Assembly (NCBI RefSeq): GCF_000515335.1 | Contig: NZ_KI911563.1 | Coordinates: 2,235,604 to 2,299,603, forward strand | From: Cohnella panacarvi Gsoil 349 | GTDB taxonomy: Bacteria; Bacillota; Bacilli; Paenibacillales; Paenibacillaceae | Length of the DNA stretch: 64,000 bases | Direction of reading: 5' to 3' | Part shown: piece after piece, positions 45,726-54,228 of the stretch | How the letters are laid out: each line of letters begins with the position of its first letter | Position numbering within the stretch: the first letter of the stretch is position 1 | Notes under the pieces: generated by a model | The model's database searches: none | Told to the model about the DNA's origin: nothing | What the model saw: only the letters and a program-made list of their open reading frames with translations | Translations under genes and position numbers: made by a program

Positions 45726-46751
45726 ATGTCCAAAGCTGACAATATGCTGACCATTCTATGGCTGCTTCGTTCGGGGAAACGGGTAACGGCGCAACAGCTC
45801 GCGGACAAATTGGAAATCCACGTCCGCACCGTATACCGATGCATCGACTCGCTGTGCGCCAGCGGAGCCCCGATCATCGCCGACGCCGGACCGAACGGCG
45901 GTTACCGGTTGTACGGCGAGTTCGTCGACTCTCCCCTGCTCTTCGATTCCGAGGAGCAGAAAGCGCTCGTGCACGCGTCGGTATTCGCCAAGGAAGCGGG
46001 TTATCCGTTCACGGATGCGCTCGTCCGGGCGGTAGAGAAGCTGAAGCGGTACACGAACGACGAGCAGTTGGAATGGATCAATCGGCATAGCGGCGGGCTT
46101 GCCGTCATTCAGACGCCCACGAACGCGAAGGAGCGCGAGCTGCTCAGACTGCTGGAGGATGCCGCAGCCGAAGGCGTATCGCTGAACATGGCCTATTCCA
46201 AGGGATCGCCCGAGACGAACGCCGCATGTCGCGTCCTCGATCCCTACGGGATCGTTCATTGGAAAGGAATCTGGTACGTCGTCGGGTACTGTCATACGCG
46301 GCAAGCGATTCGGAGCTTCCGCGCGGATCGCATCGTCCGTTTAGAGCCGGCGAATACCCGATTCGAGCGCCCGGCTGCCTTTTCCGCAAGAGACTTCCTC
46401 CTGCGTTCCTTGCTCCCGGATTCGCTTGACGCCGAGAAGCTGATCGCCGTCAGACTTCGGGGACACGAGCACGCGCTTAACGAGCTGTGCAGGCATTGGC
46501 TATTCGGCCATGCGCTAATCGAACGCGAGGTTCCCGGGGAAGCCGTATTCAATCTAGGAGAACAATCGCTGAAGACGTACGTGCCGTACTTCCTTCTCCC
46601 TTACGGAAAGTCTCTCGAAATTGTCGAGCCCCGCATGCTCATCGAACGTATGACGGAAGTCACCCGGGGCATGCAGGAGCATTATGAAGCGATGCGGAAT
46701 AAAGCGGATCAACCGCAGAACATAGGAAAGGATGGTCGCGATCGTGAGTAA
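45726..46751 (+). CDS. HTH/WYL-domain transcriptional regulator (YafY type)
   Basis: A 341-residue regulator. The N-terminal winged helix (about 5-70, LLRSGKRVTAQQLADKLEIHVRTVYRCIDSLCASG) is of the DeoR/HTH_11 kind and a WYL domain follows around residues 155-230 (IVHWKGIWYVVGYC, IRSFRADRIVRLEP). WYL domains bind small ligands or nucleic acid. The start ATG was chosen over GTG 12 nt earlier; both have weak sites. The end overlaps the next gene. Confidence 0.88.
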   Translation: MSKADNMLTILWLLRSGKRVTAQQLADKLEIHVRTVYRCIDSLCASGAPIIADAGPNGGYRLYGEFVDSPLLFDSEEQKALVHASVFAKEAGYPFTDALVRAVEKLKRYTNDEQLEWINRHSGGLAVIQTPTNAKERELLRLLEDAAAEGVSLNMAYSKGSPETNAACRVLDPYGIVHWKGIWYVVGYCHTRQAIRSFRADRIVRLEPANTRFERPAAFSARDFLLRSLLPDSLDAEKLIAVRLRGHEHALNELCRHWLFGHALIEREVPGEAVFNLGEQSLKTYVPYFLLPYGKSLEIVEPRMLIERMTEVTRGMQEHYEAMRNKADQPQNIGKDGRDRE

Positions 46752-47052
46752 ATTTACGATGTTCGGCAAGTTGACGGCTCACCCGGGGCAAAGAGAGGAG
46801 CTCCTGTCCGTCCTATTAGAAGCTTCTCGAAACTTGGAACATATGGAGGGATGCCATCACTATATCATCAACGAATCCGTTGACGATCCGGATGCGATTT
46901 GGATCACGGAGCTGTGGCGCGATGCCGAAGCCCACGCGAATTCCCTCAAGGACGAGGAGGTGCTGGCAGTCATCCAGCGCGCTCGGCCGTTAATCGCGGC
47001 CATCGAGCCGGTCCGTCTCCGCCCCGTCGGCGGCAAGGGATTAGACGTCTAG
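46744..47052 (+). CDS. Antibiotic biosynthesis monooxygenase (ABM) domain protein
   Basis: A 102-residue ferredoxin-like protein related to quinol monooxygenase YgiN. Typical are GKLTAHPGQREELLSVLLEASR and HHYIINESVDDPDAIWITELWRD. The GTG start (46744) with GGATGG upstream fits better than the ATG at 46732, which sits directly against the purine tract; either overlaps the regulator's end. Probably coupled to it. Confidence 0.85.
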   Translation: MSKFTMFGKLTAHPGQREELLSVLLEASRNLEHMEGCHHYIINESVDDPDAIWITELWRDAEAHANSLKDEEVLAVIQRARPLIAAIEPVRLRPVGGKGLDV

Positions 47053-47069
47053 CGTCTGCCCGCAAAACT

Positions 47070-47100
47070 GCAGCCCTGCCGTCTCCGGCAGGGCTGCTTT
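47070..47100 (+). terminator. Terminator after the ABM gene
   Basis: GCAGCCCTGCCG-TCT-CCGGCAGGGCTGC followed by TTTCTT; it lies between convergent genes. Confidence 0.85.
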
Positions 47101-47114
47101 CTTCTTGGCATTAT

Positions 47115-47972
47115 CTATCGTTGCGCTTCCATCCACTTCCGCAATGCCGGCATCATTCGCTCCGCATCCTTATACCCCTGCAAATACAGCGCATCAAGCT
47201 TAACCGGATCGCGTTCCATTCGTCCGACCGTCAGCGGCAACTGCGGACGAATGACGAACGTATGGCCGCTTCGTTCCTGCTCGTCGATATAGCTTAACGT
47301 CTCGTTGTAGATCTCGTGCCTGCGCATCATCGTGGCGACGAAGTCCGGATATCGGCCGTAGGCGCGGCGGATCAACCAAGTGAACCGGTTGCGGGATTTA
47401 CGGTAATCGGAATTGCGGGTAAGAATGACGACGTTGCGCTTGCATCCGTCCCTCTCCGCTTGGCGCAGCGGTATAGGATCCGAGATGCCGCCGTCCAGCA
47501 ATTCCCGGCCGCCGTACTCTACGATGGGGGCGATGAAGGGCAGCGAGCTGGACGCGCGCAGCACGCGCAGCAGATCGAAGCCGGGCTCGCTCTTGCGATA
47601 GTAGACGGTTTCGCCGGTATGGCAATCCGTCGTTCCGATGACAAGCTCTTCTTGGCTCTTCCGGAAAGTATCGTAATCGAACGGGACGAGCGCGTTCGGG
47701 ATTTCGTCGAAGATGAAGTCCATTCCGAATAGCTGCCTTTTGCGCCAATAGTTCTTCCAAGAGATATAGCGAGGGTCCTTGACCCAGTCGACATTGACGA
47801 TTCGGTTGCGGCCGCGTTGCCTGGACAAGTAGCTGGCCGCCATGCAAGCCCCCGCGGATACGCCGACAATATACGGATAATAAAGCCCCTGCTCCGAGAA
47901 ATATTCCAGCACGCCGGCCGTGTAGACCCCGCGCATGCCTCCGCCTTCCAGCACTAACCCGGTAGACGTCAT
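47115..47972 (-). CDS. Patatin-like phospholipase
   Basis: A 285-residue lipid hydrolase with a Ser-Asp dyad. The oxyanion loop LEGGGMRGVYTAGVLEYF is at the N-terminus, the nucleophile in VGVSAGACMA near residue 40, and the Asp in LLDGGISDP near 165. The chosen ATG has AAAGGGGG upstream; the frame's first 25 codons are discarded for want of such a site. Probably acts on phospholipids in the cytosol. Confidence 0.9.
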   Translation of the reverse strand: MTSTGLVLEGGGMRGVYTAGVLEYFSEQGLYYPYIVGVSAGACMAASYLSRQRGRNRIVNVDWVKDPRYISWKNYWRKRQLFGMDFIFDEIPNALVPFDYDTFRKSQEELVIGTTDCHTGETVYYRKSEPGFDLLRVLRASSSLPFIAPIVEYGGRELLDGGISDPIPLRQAERDGCKRNVVILTRNSDYRKSRNRFTWLIRRAYGRYPDFVATMMRRHEIYNETLSYIDEQERSGHTFVIRPQLPLTVGRMERDPVKLDALYLQGYKDAERMMPALRKWMEAQR

Positions 47973-48121
47973 CGATTCGGCCCCCTTTCGCCAACGCTCG
48001 TACGATGGGCTATTGCCATTGTAAGCATCGGGGATCGGGATAGTCAATTTGCCTTCCCGAAGTTGACTCGGGGGGTGATTATTTCAATAATAGAAAATGA
48101 CACAAGGAACGGAGGTACGTC

Positions 48122-49282
48122 ATGCAACGGATGATCGATCATTATATACGCAATGACGCGCAGCGGGAGAGGGTACTCCAAGTCGAGGAGCTGGCTAAGC
48201 GATTCTCGGAGCGCGCCGCCGCTCACGACAGGGAGGGTTCGTTTCCCTTCGAGAACTTCGCCGAGCTTCGCGAAGCCGGATATATGAAGCTTACGGTCCC
48301 TCGTGCATTCGGCGGCGACGAGTTATCCCTATACGAGATGGTGCAGTTGCAGGAACGGCTCGCTTACGGGGACGGTTCGACCGCGCTTGCGGTCGGTTGG
48401 CATCTGGGGCAAATGCTGCATTTTCGCGAGTGCGGCAAGTGGCCGGAGGAGCTGTTCGCGGAGCTGTGCCGCGACGTCGTTCGGGACGGGGTTATGATCA
48501 ACACGTTCGCCAGCGAAGTCGCTTCGGGCAGCCCGAGCCGCGGGGGCAAACCGGAGACGACGGCGGTTCGGGACAAGGAGGGCTGGCGAATTACGGGACG
48601 CAAGACGTTCAGCACGCTCTCGCCGATCCTCGACCGGTTCGTCGTGTCCGCCTACTTGCCGGAAGAAGATTGCACGGCCGAGTTTCTCGTGAGGAAAACC
48701 GATCGGGTGACGGTCGTCGAGACGTGGGACACGATCGGCATGCGCGCGACAGGCAGCCACGACGTCTTGCTGCATGGCGCGCTTGCAGCCGAGAATGCAA
48801 GACTGAACGGCAAAGGAATCGATGACGGAGGAGGATGGCTGCTGCACATTCCGGCGTGCTACGTCGGCATCTCGATCGCCGCGCGGGATTACGCGGCGCG
48901 ATTCGCGAAGTCGCACCGGCCGAACCATCTGCAAGGGTCGATCGCGGATCTTCCGCTCGTCCAGCAGTCGATCGGACAGATGGAAGCGGACATTAGAACG
49001 GCCCGCTGCCTGCTCTATGCGGCTGCGGACCGTTGGGACAATAGCAAGGCGGAGGACCGCCCCGGCTTGAAGGCCGAGCTCGGCTTGGCGAAATACGTCG
49101 CCACGAATAACGCCCTTAAGGTCGTCGATCTGGCGATGCGCGTCGTCGGGGGCTCCAGCCTGGCGAAGAGCTCGCCGCTCGAACGTTACTACCGCGACGT
49201 TCGCGCCGGCTTGCACAATCCTCCGATGGACAATACCGTGCTCTCGATGCTCGCGTTCGAAGCGTTAAGCGAAGCGCCTTAA
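48122..49282 (+). CDS. Acyl-CoA dehydrogenase family protein
   Basis: A 386-residue flavoprotein. The N-terminal helical domain starts near residue 20. The middle beta-domain has FASEVASGSPSRGGKPETTAVRDKEGWRITGRKTFSTLSPI, and the C-terminal helices include the MRVVGGSSLAKSSPLERYYRDVRAG pattern. The usual catalytic Glu position cannot be fixed by eye, so it may be a monooxygenase-like relative (DszC/HpaH branch). Its 3' end overlaps the bshB2 end by 4 bp. Confidence 0.88.
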   Translation: MQRMIDHYIRNDAQRERVLQVEELAKRFSERAAAHDREGSFPFENFAELREAGYMKLTVPRAFGGDELSLYEMVQLQERLAYGDGSTALAVGWHLGQMLHFRECGKWPEELFAELCRDVVRDGVMINTFASEVASGSPSRGGKPETTAVRDKEGWRITGRKTFSTLSPILDRFVVSAYLPEEDCTAEFLVRKTDRVTVVETWDTIGMRATGSHDVLLHGALAAENARLNGKGIDDGGGWLLHIPACYVGISIAARDYAARFAKSHRPNHLQGSIADLPLVQQSIGQMEADIRTARCLLYAAADRWDNSKAEDRPGLKAELGLAKYVATNNALKVVDLAMRVVGGSSLAKSSPLERYYRDVRAGLHNPPMDNTVLSMLAFEALSEAP

Positions 49283-49992
49283 CGCTTGGACGGAGGGAAC
49301 AAGTCCTCGCCCGGATGCGGCGGGGACTTTTTGTTGCCCGCGATGAAATACTCGTACTTGTTGAATCTAGACAGGGCTTGCCGGTCCGGCGCCCACACCC
49401 ACGGATCGATCTCCGTCTGGCAGCGATGCGCGCGGAACGCGGCTAACTTCGCTTTATGGTGCTTCGAGATATCGACCCGGACGATCGGATTCGGGTACGT
49501 ATAACCGAAGCGTTCCGCATTCGCCAGCTTATCGCTGAACGTGATGAAGAACAGTTCGGCTCCGCTGCGTTCCTTCGTTCGCTCGTGCGCGATCGTCGTC
49601 GCTTGGCCGATAGCGCAGTGGTCGGGGTGCCCGCCCAGCGTCTCATGGAACGTCAGTACGACGTCGGGCCGGATTTCGTCGATCAGCGATGCAATCCTGG
49701 CGATCAGCAGTTCGGAATCGATGAACTCTACCGTTTTATCGCGAATGTCGAAGAAGATCAGCCGGTTAATGCCGAGCGCTTCGCACGCTTCTCTCAATTC
49801 TCTCTCCCGCACGATCGGCATCGTCTCCCGGGTGACGTACGGAGGATTGCCCATCCGTCTCCCCATCTCTCCGCGCGTCGCGCTGACCAGCGTGATGTCC
49901 ACGCCTTCGCTCGCGTATTTCGCCAGCGTTCCCCCGCAGATGAACGACTCGTCGTCGGGGTGCGCGAATACCGCCAATAGTTTTCTGCTCAT
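49279..49992 (-). CDS. bshB2: Bacillithiol biosynthesis deacetylase BshB2
   Basis: A 237-residue PIG-L/LmbE-type zinc hydrolase that removes acetate from GlcNAc-malate in bacillithiol synthesis. The metal-binding AHPDDESFICGG is at the N-terminus and GGHPDHCAIGQA in the middle. The partner gene yojF lies immediately upstream, with overlapping ATGA, as in Bacillus subtilis (yojF-yojG). Confidence 0.93.
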   Translation of the reverse strand: MSRKLLAVFAHPDDESFICGGTLAKYASEGVDITLVSATRGEMGRRMGNPPYVTRETMPIVRERELREACEALGINRLIFFDIRDKTVEFIDSELLIARIASLIDEIRPDVVLTFHETLGGHPDHCAIGQATTIAHERTKERSGAELFFITFSDKLANAERFGYTYPNPIVRVDISKHHKAKLAAFRAHRCQTEIDPWVWAPDRQALSRFNKYEYFIAGNKKSPPHPGEDLFPPSKR

Positions 49993-50300
49993 TCCGGGAA
50001 CGGCTCCTTTCCCAACTCCAACGCGACGTGCATGCGCCCTTGCTCGTCATGCCCCGCCAGCAGCAGCCTTCCTTGCTCGTCAATCTCGTAGTGGGTGAGC
50101 GCTTCCGCCCGAATCCATCCTTGACCTTCGAACCGAATCCCGACGCGATACGGTCCCTCGCCCGCCACCGCCGTATCCGTAATCCGAATGCGGAAGTTGC
50201 GCGCGAACACGAACGACGTCGCTTCGCTATGAATATAGGCTTCTTGACCGCGATACGCGGCCAGCGCCTCGGCTAAATCCTTACTATGAATCTCCTTCAT
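49989..50300 (-). CDS. yojF: YojF-family (DUF1806) protein
   Basis: A small protein of about 103 residues found beside bshB2 in many Bacillota, without known activity. The sequence has YIHSEATSFVFARNFRIRI and VGIRFEGQGWIRAEALTHYE. AGGAG lies four nt before the second of two adjacent ATG codons (50300). Its stop overlaps the bshB2 start. Confidence 0.88.
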   Translation of the reverse strand: MKEIHSKDLAEALAAYRGQEAYIHSEATSFVFARNFRIRITDTAVAGEGPYRVGIRFEGQGWIRAEALTHYEIDEQGRLLLAGHDEQGRMHVALELGKEPFPE

Positions 50301-50303
50301 CAT

Positions 50304-50621
50304 TCTCCTGCTCCTTCATTGCGCTGATGAATATACTATTCAATTTACCTTCAAGCCCGAGAAATGACAACAAAGCGATAATGATTCGGGCTAGCGGGAG
50401 GCGAGACTTCGCGGGAATTAGCCGGGTTGGGCGACTGACTCGGAGCAGATGGCGGACTTGGGCGGGAATTAGCCGGTTTGGACGACTATATCCGGGCTTC
50501 ACGCGGTACGGAGGCGATATACCATTTATTTTTATCGAGCCTCGCATATTCCGACAACCTTTTCTTGATACATAATGTATCATCGAACAATAGCGATACA
50601 TTATGTTTGGGAAGTGATGCC
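50304..50621. repeat. Intergenic region: 54-bp imperfect repeat and palindrome
   Basis: GCGGGAATTAGCCGG(G/T)TTGG(G/A)CGACT occurs at about 50409 and 50463 (54 bp apart). A perfect 17-bp palindrome TGATACATAATGTATCA lies at 50566-50582, with a half-site CGATACATTATG near 50594, just before yyaC. No gene is seen. Confidence 0.6.
50566..50582. promoter_or_regulatory. 17-bp palindrome upstream of yyaC
   Basis: TGATACATAATGTATCA has perfect 8-bp arms; a related half-site ATACATTATG follows 28 bp later, 17 bp before the start codon. The arrangement looks like an operator, and the second site could overlap a sporulation promoter; neither is proven. Confidence 0.45.
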
Positions 50622-51221
50622 GTGGAGCGTTCTATTCAGTGGCCTTTCCGGATCGCGGTAACCGATCCGGGCGCCAGCGTCAAGCTCGCCGTTCAATTGC
50701 GCGACTACTTCAAGCTGCTGCCGTCGGACATGCGGGTCGCCATCGTCTGCATCGGCACCGACCGGTCGACCGGCGACTCGCTCGGACCTCTTGTCGGGTC
50801 GGCGTTGCGCAAATTCCATAGCTCCATATTCGACGTATACGGCACGCTGGAAGACCCCGTGCATGCGATGAATCTCGATGAAACGATGGAACGGCTCTAT
50901 TGGACGACCCGTAATCCGTTTATTATCGGAGTCGACGCCTGCCTCGGCAACTCCGCCAACGTCGGCAGTATTCTTCTCGGGGAAGGCCCCTTGCATCCGG
51001 GGTCCGGCGTCGGCAAGAAGCTCCCCCCGGTCGGCGACATCCATCTGTCGGGCGTCGTCAACGTCGGCGGCTTCATGGAACTGGCCTTGCTGCAGAGCAC
51101 GCGCCTGTATCTCGTCACCCGAATGGCCGAACTCATAGCGAGAAGCTTGCACTTAGCTCTCGTGCTGCTGCCGCGGCAAGACGACGCTGCTCATCTCCGG
51201 TTAGGGCAACTCGATGCATGA
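50622..51221 (+). CDS. yyaC: Spore protease YyaC
   Basis: A 199-residue protein related to the germination protease GPR. Characteristic stretches are IVCIGTDRSTGDSLGPLVG, DPVHAMNLDE, IGVDACLGNSANVGSI and GDIHLSGVVNVGGFME. It is expected in sporulating Bacillota. The GTG start is preceded by GGAAGTGATGCC; the open frame extends further but without a site. Confidence 0.9.
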   Translation: MERSIQWPFRIAVTDPGASVKLAVQLRDYFKLLPSDMRVAIVCIGTDRSTGDSLGPLVGSALRKFHSSIFDVYGTLEDPVHAMNLDETMERLYWTTRNPFIIGVDACLGNSANVGSILLGEGPLHPGSGVGKKLPPVGDIHLSGVVNVGGFMELALLQSTRLYLVTRMAELIARSLHLALVLLPRQDDAAHLRLGQLDA

Positions 51222-51602
51222 TTGCCTGCCGCCGGCATCGATTCCAACGCCTGTATGAAGTACAGTTAGTCCGCTGCATTTGGATCATTTCCGGCAATTT
51301 ACCTGCACGAGGTACAGCTAGTTACCCAAAATATCTTCCAAAGCCCTATTGTCCTCGAACTAACGGTACTCCGTGCATCTAGTCGTTTTAGAGATTGTTC
51401 ATGTATCCCTGGAACTGCATTCGGTGCAGATAAATCGTCACGTTAACCGGAAGTCCGCCAACAACAACAACTGCAACTACAACAATAACTACGATAACAA
51501 CAACAACAAATACAATAACAATAACAATAACAACTGCAACTACAACAATAACTACAATAACAACAGCTACAACAACCGCAAAAAAACCTAGTCCTCGGCG
51601 GA
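51222..51602. repeat. Intergenic region: palindromes and AAC/AAT low-complexity tract
   Basis: Palindromes CTGTATGAAGTACAG, CTGCACGAGGTACAG, GGTACTCCGTGCA and CTGCATTCGGTGCAG lie near 51250, 51303, 51366 and 51415. They are followed by a tract of mostly AAC, AAT and TAC triplets from about 51456 to 51580, ending in an A-run. The plus-strand frame over it would give an Asn-rich peptide; it has no ribosome binding site. Confidence 0.75.
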
Positions 51603-51609
51603 CTAGGTT
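51580..51609 (-). terminator. Terminator of the biosynthetic operon
   Basis: AACCTAGTCCGCCGAGGACTAGGTT followed by TTTTTTT on the minus strand; the stem overlaps the stop codon of the ATP-grasp gene. Confidence 0.85.
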
Positions 51610-52964
51610 AATTGATATTGCCAGCTATCCAGCAACGACTCCAATCTCGAGCCGATCTCCTCCACCCGCTCCCAATCGCGGGCGACGATTAAGGTAAAGA
51701 CACGCCCCGGATACTTGCCGCTGCTCTCGTCCTTGACCGTCGGCAGCGTGCCTGACGTATAGACGAGGACGCCTTCTCCCGTATCCCGACTGTACAATAA
51801 CCGCTCCCGTTCCAACTCCTCGCAAACCGCGCGAAAGTCGACCGGTTCGTCCGTCGCGACCTTGAAGTACCGAGAGAACACTTTCGCATCCCCGATTACG
51901 CGCTCCAGAAACGAGATATAAGTAGATAGCGTGAATCGGCCGTTGATCTCGATAATCGGGATGACTCCCCCATCCCGAGTAATGATCGAATCGATGCCGG
52001 CGACTCCGGTAAAGCCGATGGCGTGCAAATGCTTCCCGATCGCCTCCCCGAACTCCCGATAACGGTCGATCGCGTCCGCTCCCAACTCCACCGGCATCCT
52101 CGAGCCGATATACACGGTATCCCTCAACACCTGCTGCTTAATGGAAAAAACATCGACTTTGCCGTCCTCCGACACGTACAGCTGGTAGTTGATGTCGGCC
52201 TGCTTATCGTACCAGCCTTCCACCAGCCATTGCGCTTGCGGATTGCTCTTGGCGAATCTGGAAACCCGCAGCAGGATCGGCCTCAGCTTGTCCGGGCCGT
52301 CTACGATATATAACCCTTTGCCCGACGCGCCGAACGGTTCTTTAATGATGACCCTGTCGAAGTAAGGAGGCTGCTCCGTCAACTCCGCGTACGCTTGACC
52401 GATTTCTTCGGCGGAGCCGCATACGCGCCCTTGGCATACGGGCAGCTCCAACGCCACCGCGATTTCCCGATTGGCAATCTTGTCGTTGACCGCCGCGTTC
52501 ACGCCGGATGGCGCCGCCGCAAGACGCAGCCCGCATCTCGCGGCAATCTGCTCCTCCAATCGGGTCACCGCATACGGAACGAACCAGACGTCATCGTTCG
52601 CTTCGGCAACCTTCGCCAGCTCCGTTAAGAGATCCACGTCCCGCAACACCAATTCCGAGATCGGCGTCCAAGAATCGGATTGCCTAGGGACCCGGATCCG
52701 CCGCGGAATCGAGAATCCCCACTCCCGCAGCTTGTCCAGGTAATACGGGTCCGGCATCTCCCGCAGGATCAGAATGTCCTGCTCGCGGCATAGCAGCAGG
52801 TTCATCTCCTCTACCCGGCCCACGATCCGATCTTCGCCGCGGTCGACGACGCCCGGCTGCACCGGATTCCAATATTTTTCGGCCCCGATATTGAGCAGCC
52901 ACACGATCGCGCCGCGATCGCGCTCTTCCGTCAACCGGGCGACTAAATTAAATGGAGTAGACAT
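51603..52964 (-). CDS. PreATP-grasp / ATP-grasp ligase (BtrJ-like)
   Basis: A 453-residue ATP-grasp protein. A Rossmann-like preATP-grasp part (about 1-150) is followed by the nucleotide-binding lobes, with RVIIKEPFGASGKGLYIVDG (about 205-225) as the glycine-rich loop, and the metal-binding end GVIPIIEINGRFTLSTYI. Such ligases join a carboxylate to an amine or thiol; in butirosin BtrJ loads glutamate on a carrier protein. Its start overlaps the decarboxylase's end by 17 bp. The last gene of the operon, ended by a strong terminator. The substrate is inferred only from context. Confidence 0.82.
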   Translation of the reverse strand: MSTPFNLVARLTEERDRGAIVWLLNIGAEKYWNPVQPGVVDRGEDRIVGRVEEMNLLLCREQDILILREMPDPYYLDKLREWGFSIPRRIRVPRQSDSWTPISELVLRDVDLLTELAKVAEANDDVWFVPYAVTRLEEQIAARCGLRLAAAPSGVNAAVNDKIANREIAVALELPVCQGRVCGSAEEIGQAYAELTEQPPYFDRVIIKEPFGASGKGLYIVDGPDKLRPILLRVSRFAKSNPQAQWLVEGWYDKQADINYQLYVSEDGKVDVFSIKQQVLRDTVYIGSRMPVELGADAIDRYREFGEAIGKHLHAIGFTGVAGIDSIITRDGGVIPIIEINGRFTLSTYISFLERVIGDAKVFSRYFKVATDEPVDFRAVCEELERERLLYSRDTGEGVLVYTSGTLPTVKDESSGKYPGRVFTLIVARDWERVEEIGSRLESLLDSWQYQLT

Positions 52965-54228
52965 ACTCGTCGCGGACGGACCTTCCCGTAAGCAGCGAAC
53001 GCTGCCCATGGAGGCAATCCTCCGCTTTCCCCCTTTCGCGCAGAACGTGAACTTCGTCCCGATAGATCATGATTTCAGCCGGAAGGGCGTGACTTAAGAA
53101 CAGCACCGGACTATGGGTCAACCCGTACGCTCCCGATTTCTCCACGACGAGAAGATCTCCCGCCTCCGCCTTCGCAAGCCGGACCTTCTGCCCGATCACG
53201 TCGGTCGGCGTACAGAGCGAACCGACGACGTTCGCTTCCTCCGTCTCTTCCCCGTCCTTGCCGTGCAAGCGCATAGGAAAGTTGTTCCTTACGTACCTGC
53301 CCAGGAAAGCAGAAGACGCGTGCTGATTGGAGCCCCCGTCGCATACGACGTATTTCGCCCCTTTGCAATCCTTGACGTATAACACCTTGGTCAGGAATAC
53401 GCCGGACTCGGCCAGCAGGAACCGCCCGCTCTCGACGCCGATGCGGACGCCCCGCAGCTTCTCGCCGTACTGCTCCCACAGCTCCGATAAACCGAGGCGC
53501 AGCTTGTCCGTATCCAATTCCTGTTCTCTCTGAAAATACGGAACGCCGAACCCTCCGCCCAAATCGAGGAATTGCAACGCCAAATCGTGCGCCTCCGATA
53601 ATTCCACGGCGAGCTTCATCACTTCGGCCAGATTACGGACGATGAGATCGGCATTCAGCATCTGCGTACCGGAAAATACGTGAATTCCGATTAAGGATAC
53701 GTAGGGGAGAGATAGAATCTCGTCCATCGCCTCGGCCATTTCCGATTGGTCGATGCCGAACTGCGTCGGTACTCCCGTCATTTTCATTCCGGCGCCGGAG
53801 AAGTTGAAGTTCGGATTGATCCGCACCGAAATTTTCGCGAGAGCGTTCCTTCGCATGGCGATCGCGTTAATCCGCCGCGCTTCCTCAACGGATTCGACGT
53901 TAATGCTGTAAATGCCGCAATCGATCGCGGCTTCCAGCTCCTCCATCGATTTCCCCGGACTCGTAAAGATGATGTCTCCGGGCTTGAAGCCCGCTTGCAG
54001 CGCCATGCGCAGCTCTCCGAGAGAAGCGACTTCGATGCCGCTTCCCAGCTCGCGGAACAACTGGCAGACGCCGAGCAGCGGATTGCACTTCACCGAATAG
54101 AACACCTCGAACGTCTCCGGCAGACAGCTGCGCAATAGCCGGTATCGACTCTCGATTTTGTCGCCTTGGTAGACGTATAAGGGTGTTCCGTACTGCTCGG
54201 CCAGCGACCGGTAATCAACGTCGTTCAT
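52948..54228 (-). CDS. Type III PLP-dependent decarboxylase (LysA/ODC fold, BtrK-like)
   Basis: A 426-residue enzyme of the alanine racemase-like fold. The PLP lysine is in VFYSVKCNPLLG (K47), phosphate is bound by FLDLGGGFGVPYF, and the C-terminal active-site Cys lies in GSLCTPTDVIG, with GAYGLTHSPVLF. Family members decarboxylate diaminopimelate, ornithine, arginine or (BtrK) carrier-bound glutamate. GSLCTPTD and the neighbouring ATP-grasp gene favour the BtrK-like branch; this is inference. Start overlaps the hydrolase stop by 4 bp. Confidence 0.87.
   Translation of the reverse strand: MNDVDYRSLAEQYGTPLYVYQGDKIESRYRLLRSCLPETFEVFYSVKCNPLLGVCQLFRELGSGIEVASLGELRMALQAGFKPGDIIFTSPGKSMEELEAAIDCGIYSINVESVEEARRINAIAMRRNALAKISVRINPNFNFSGAGMKMTGVPTQFGIDQSEMAEAMDEILSLPYVSLIGIHVFSGTQMLNADLIVRNLAEVMKLAVELSEAHDLALQFLDLGGGFGVPYFQREQELDTDKLRLGLSELWEQYGEKLRGVRIGVESGRFLLAESGVFLTKVLYVKDCKGAKYVVCDGGSNQHASSAFLGRYVRNNFPMRLHGKDGEETEEANVVGSLCTPTDVIGQKVRLAKAEAGDLLVVEKSGAYGLTHSPVLFLSHALPAEIMIYRDEVHVLRERGKAEDCLHGQRSLLTGRSVRDEYVYSI

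Noticed and set aside
51373..51591. Asn-rich protein
   Set aside because: It is a translation of the AAC/AAT tract; there is no ribosome binding site, and palindromes and a terminator cover its ends.
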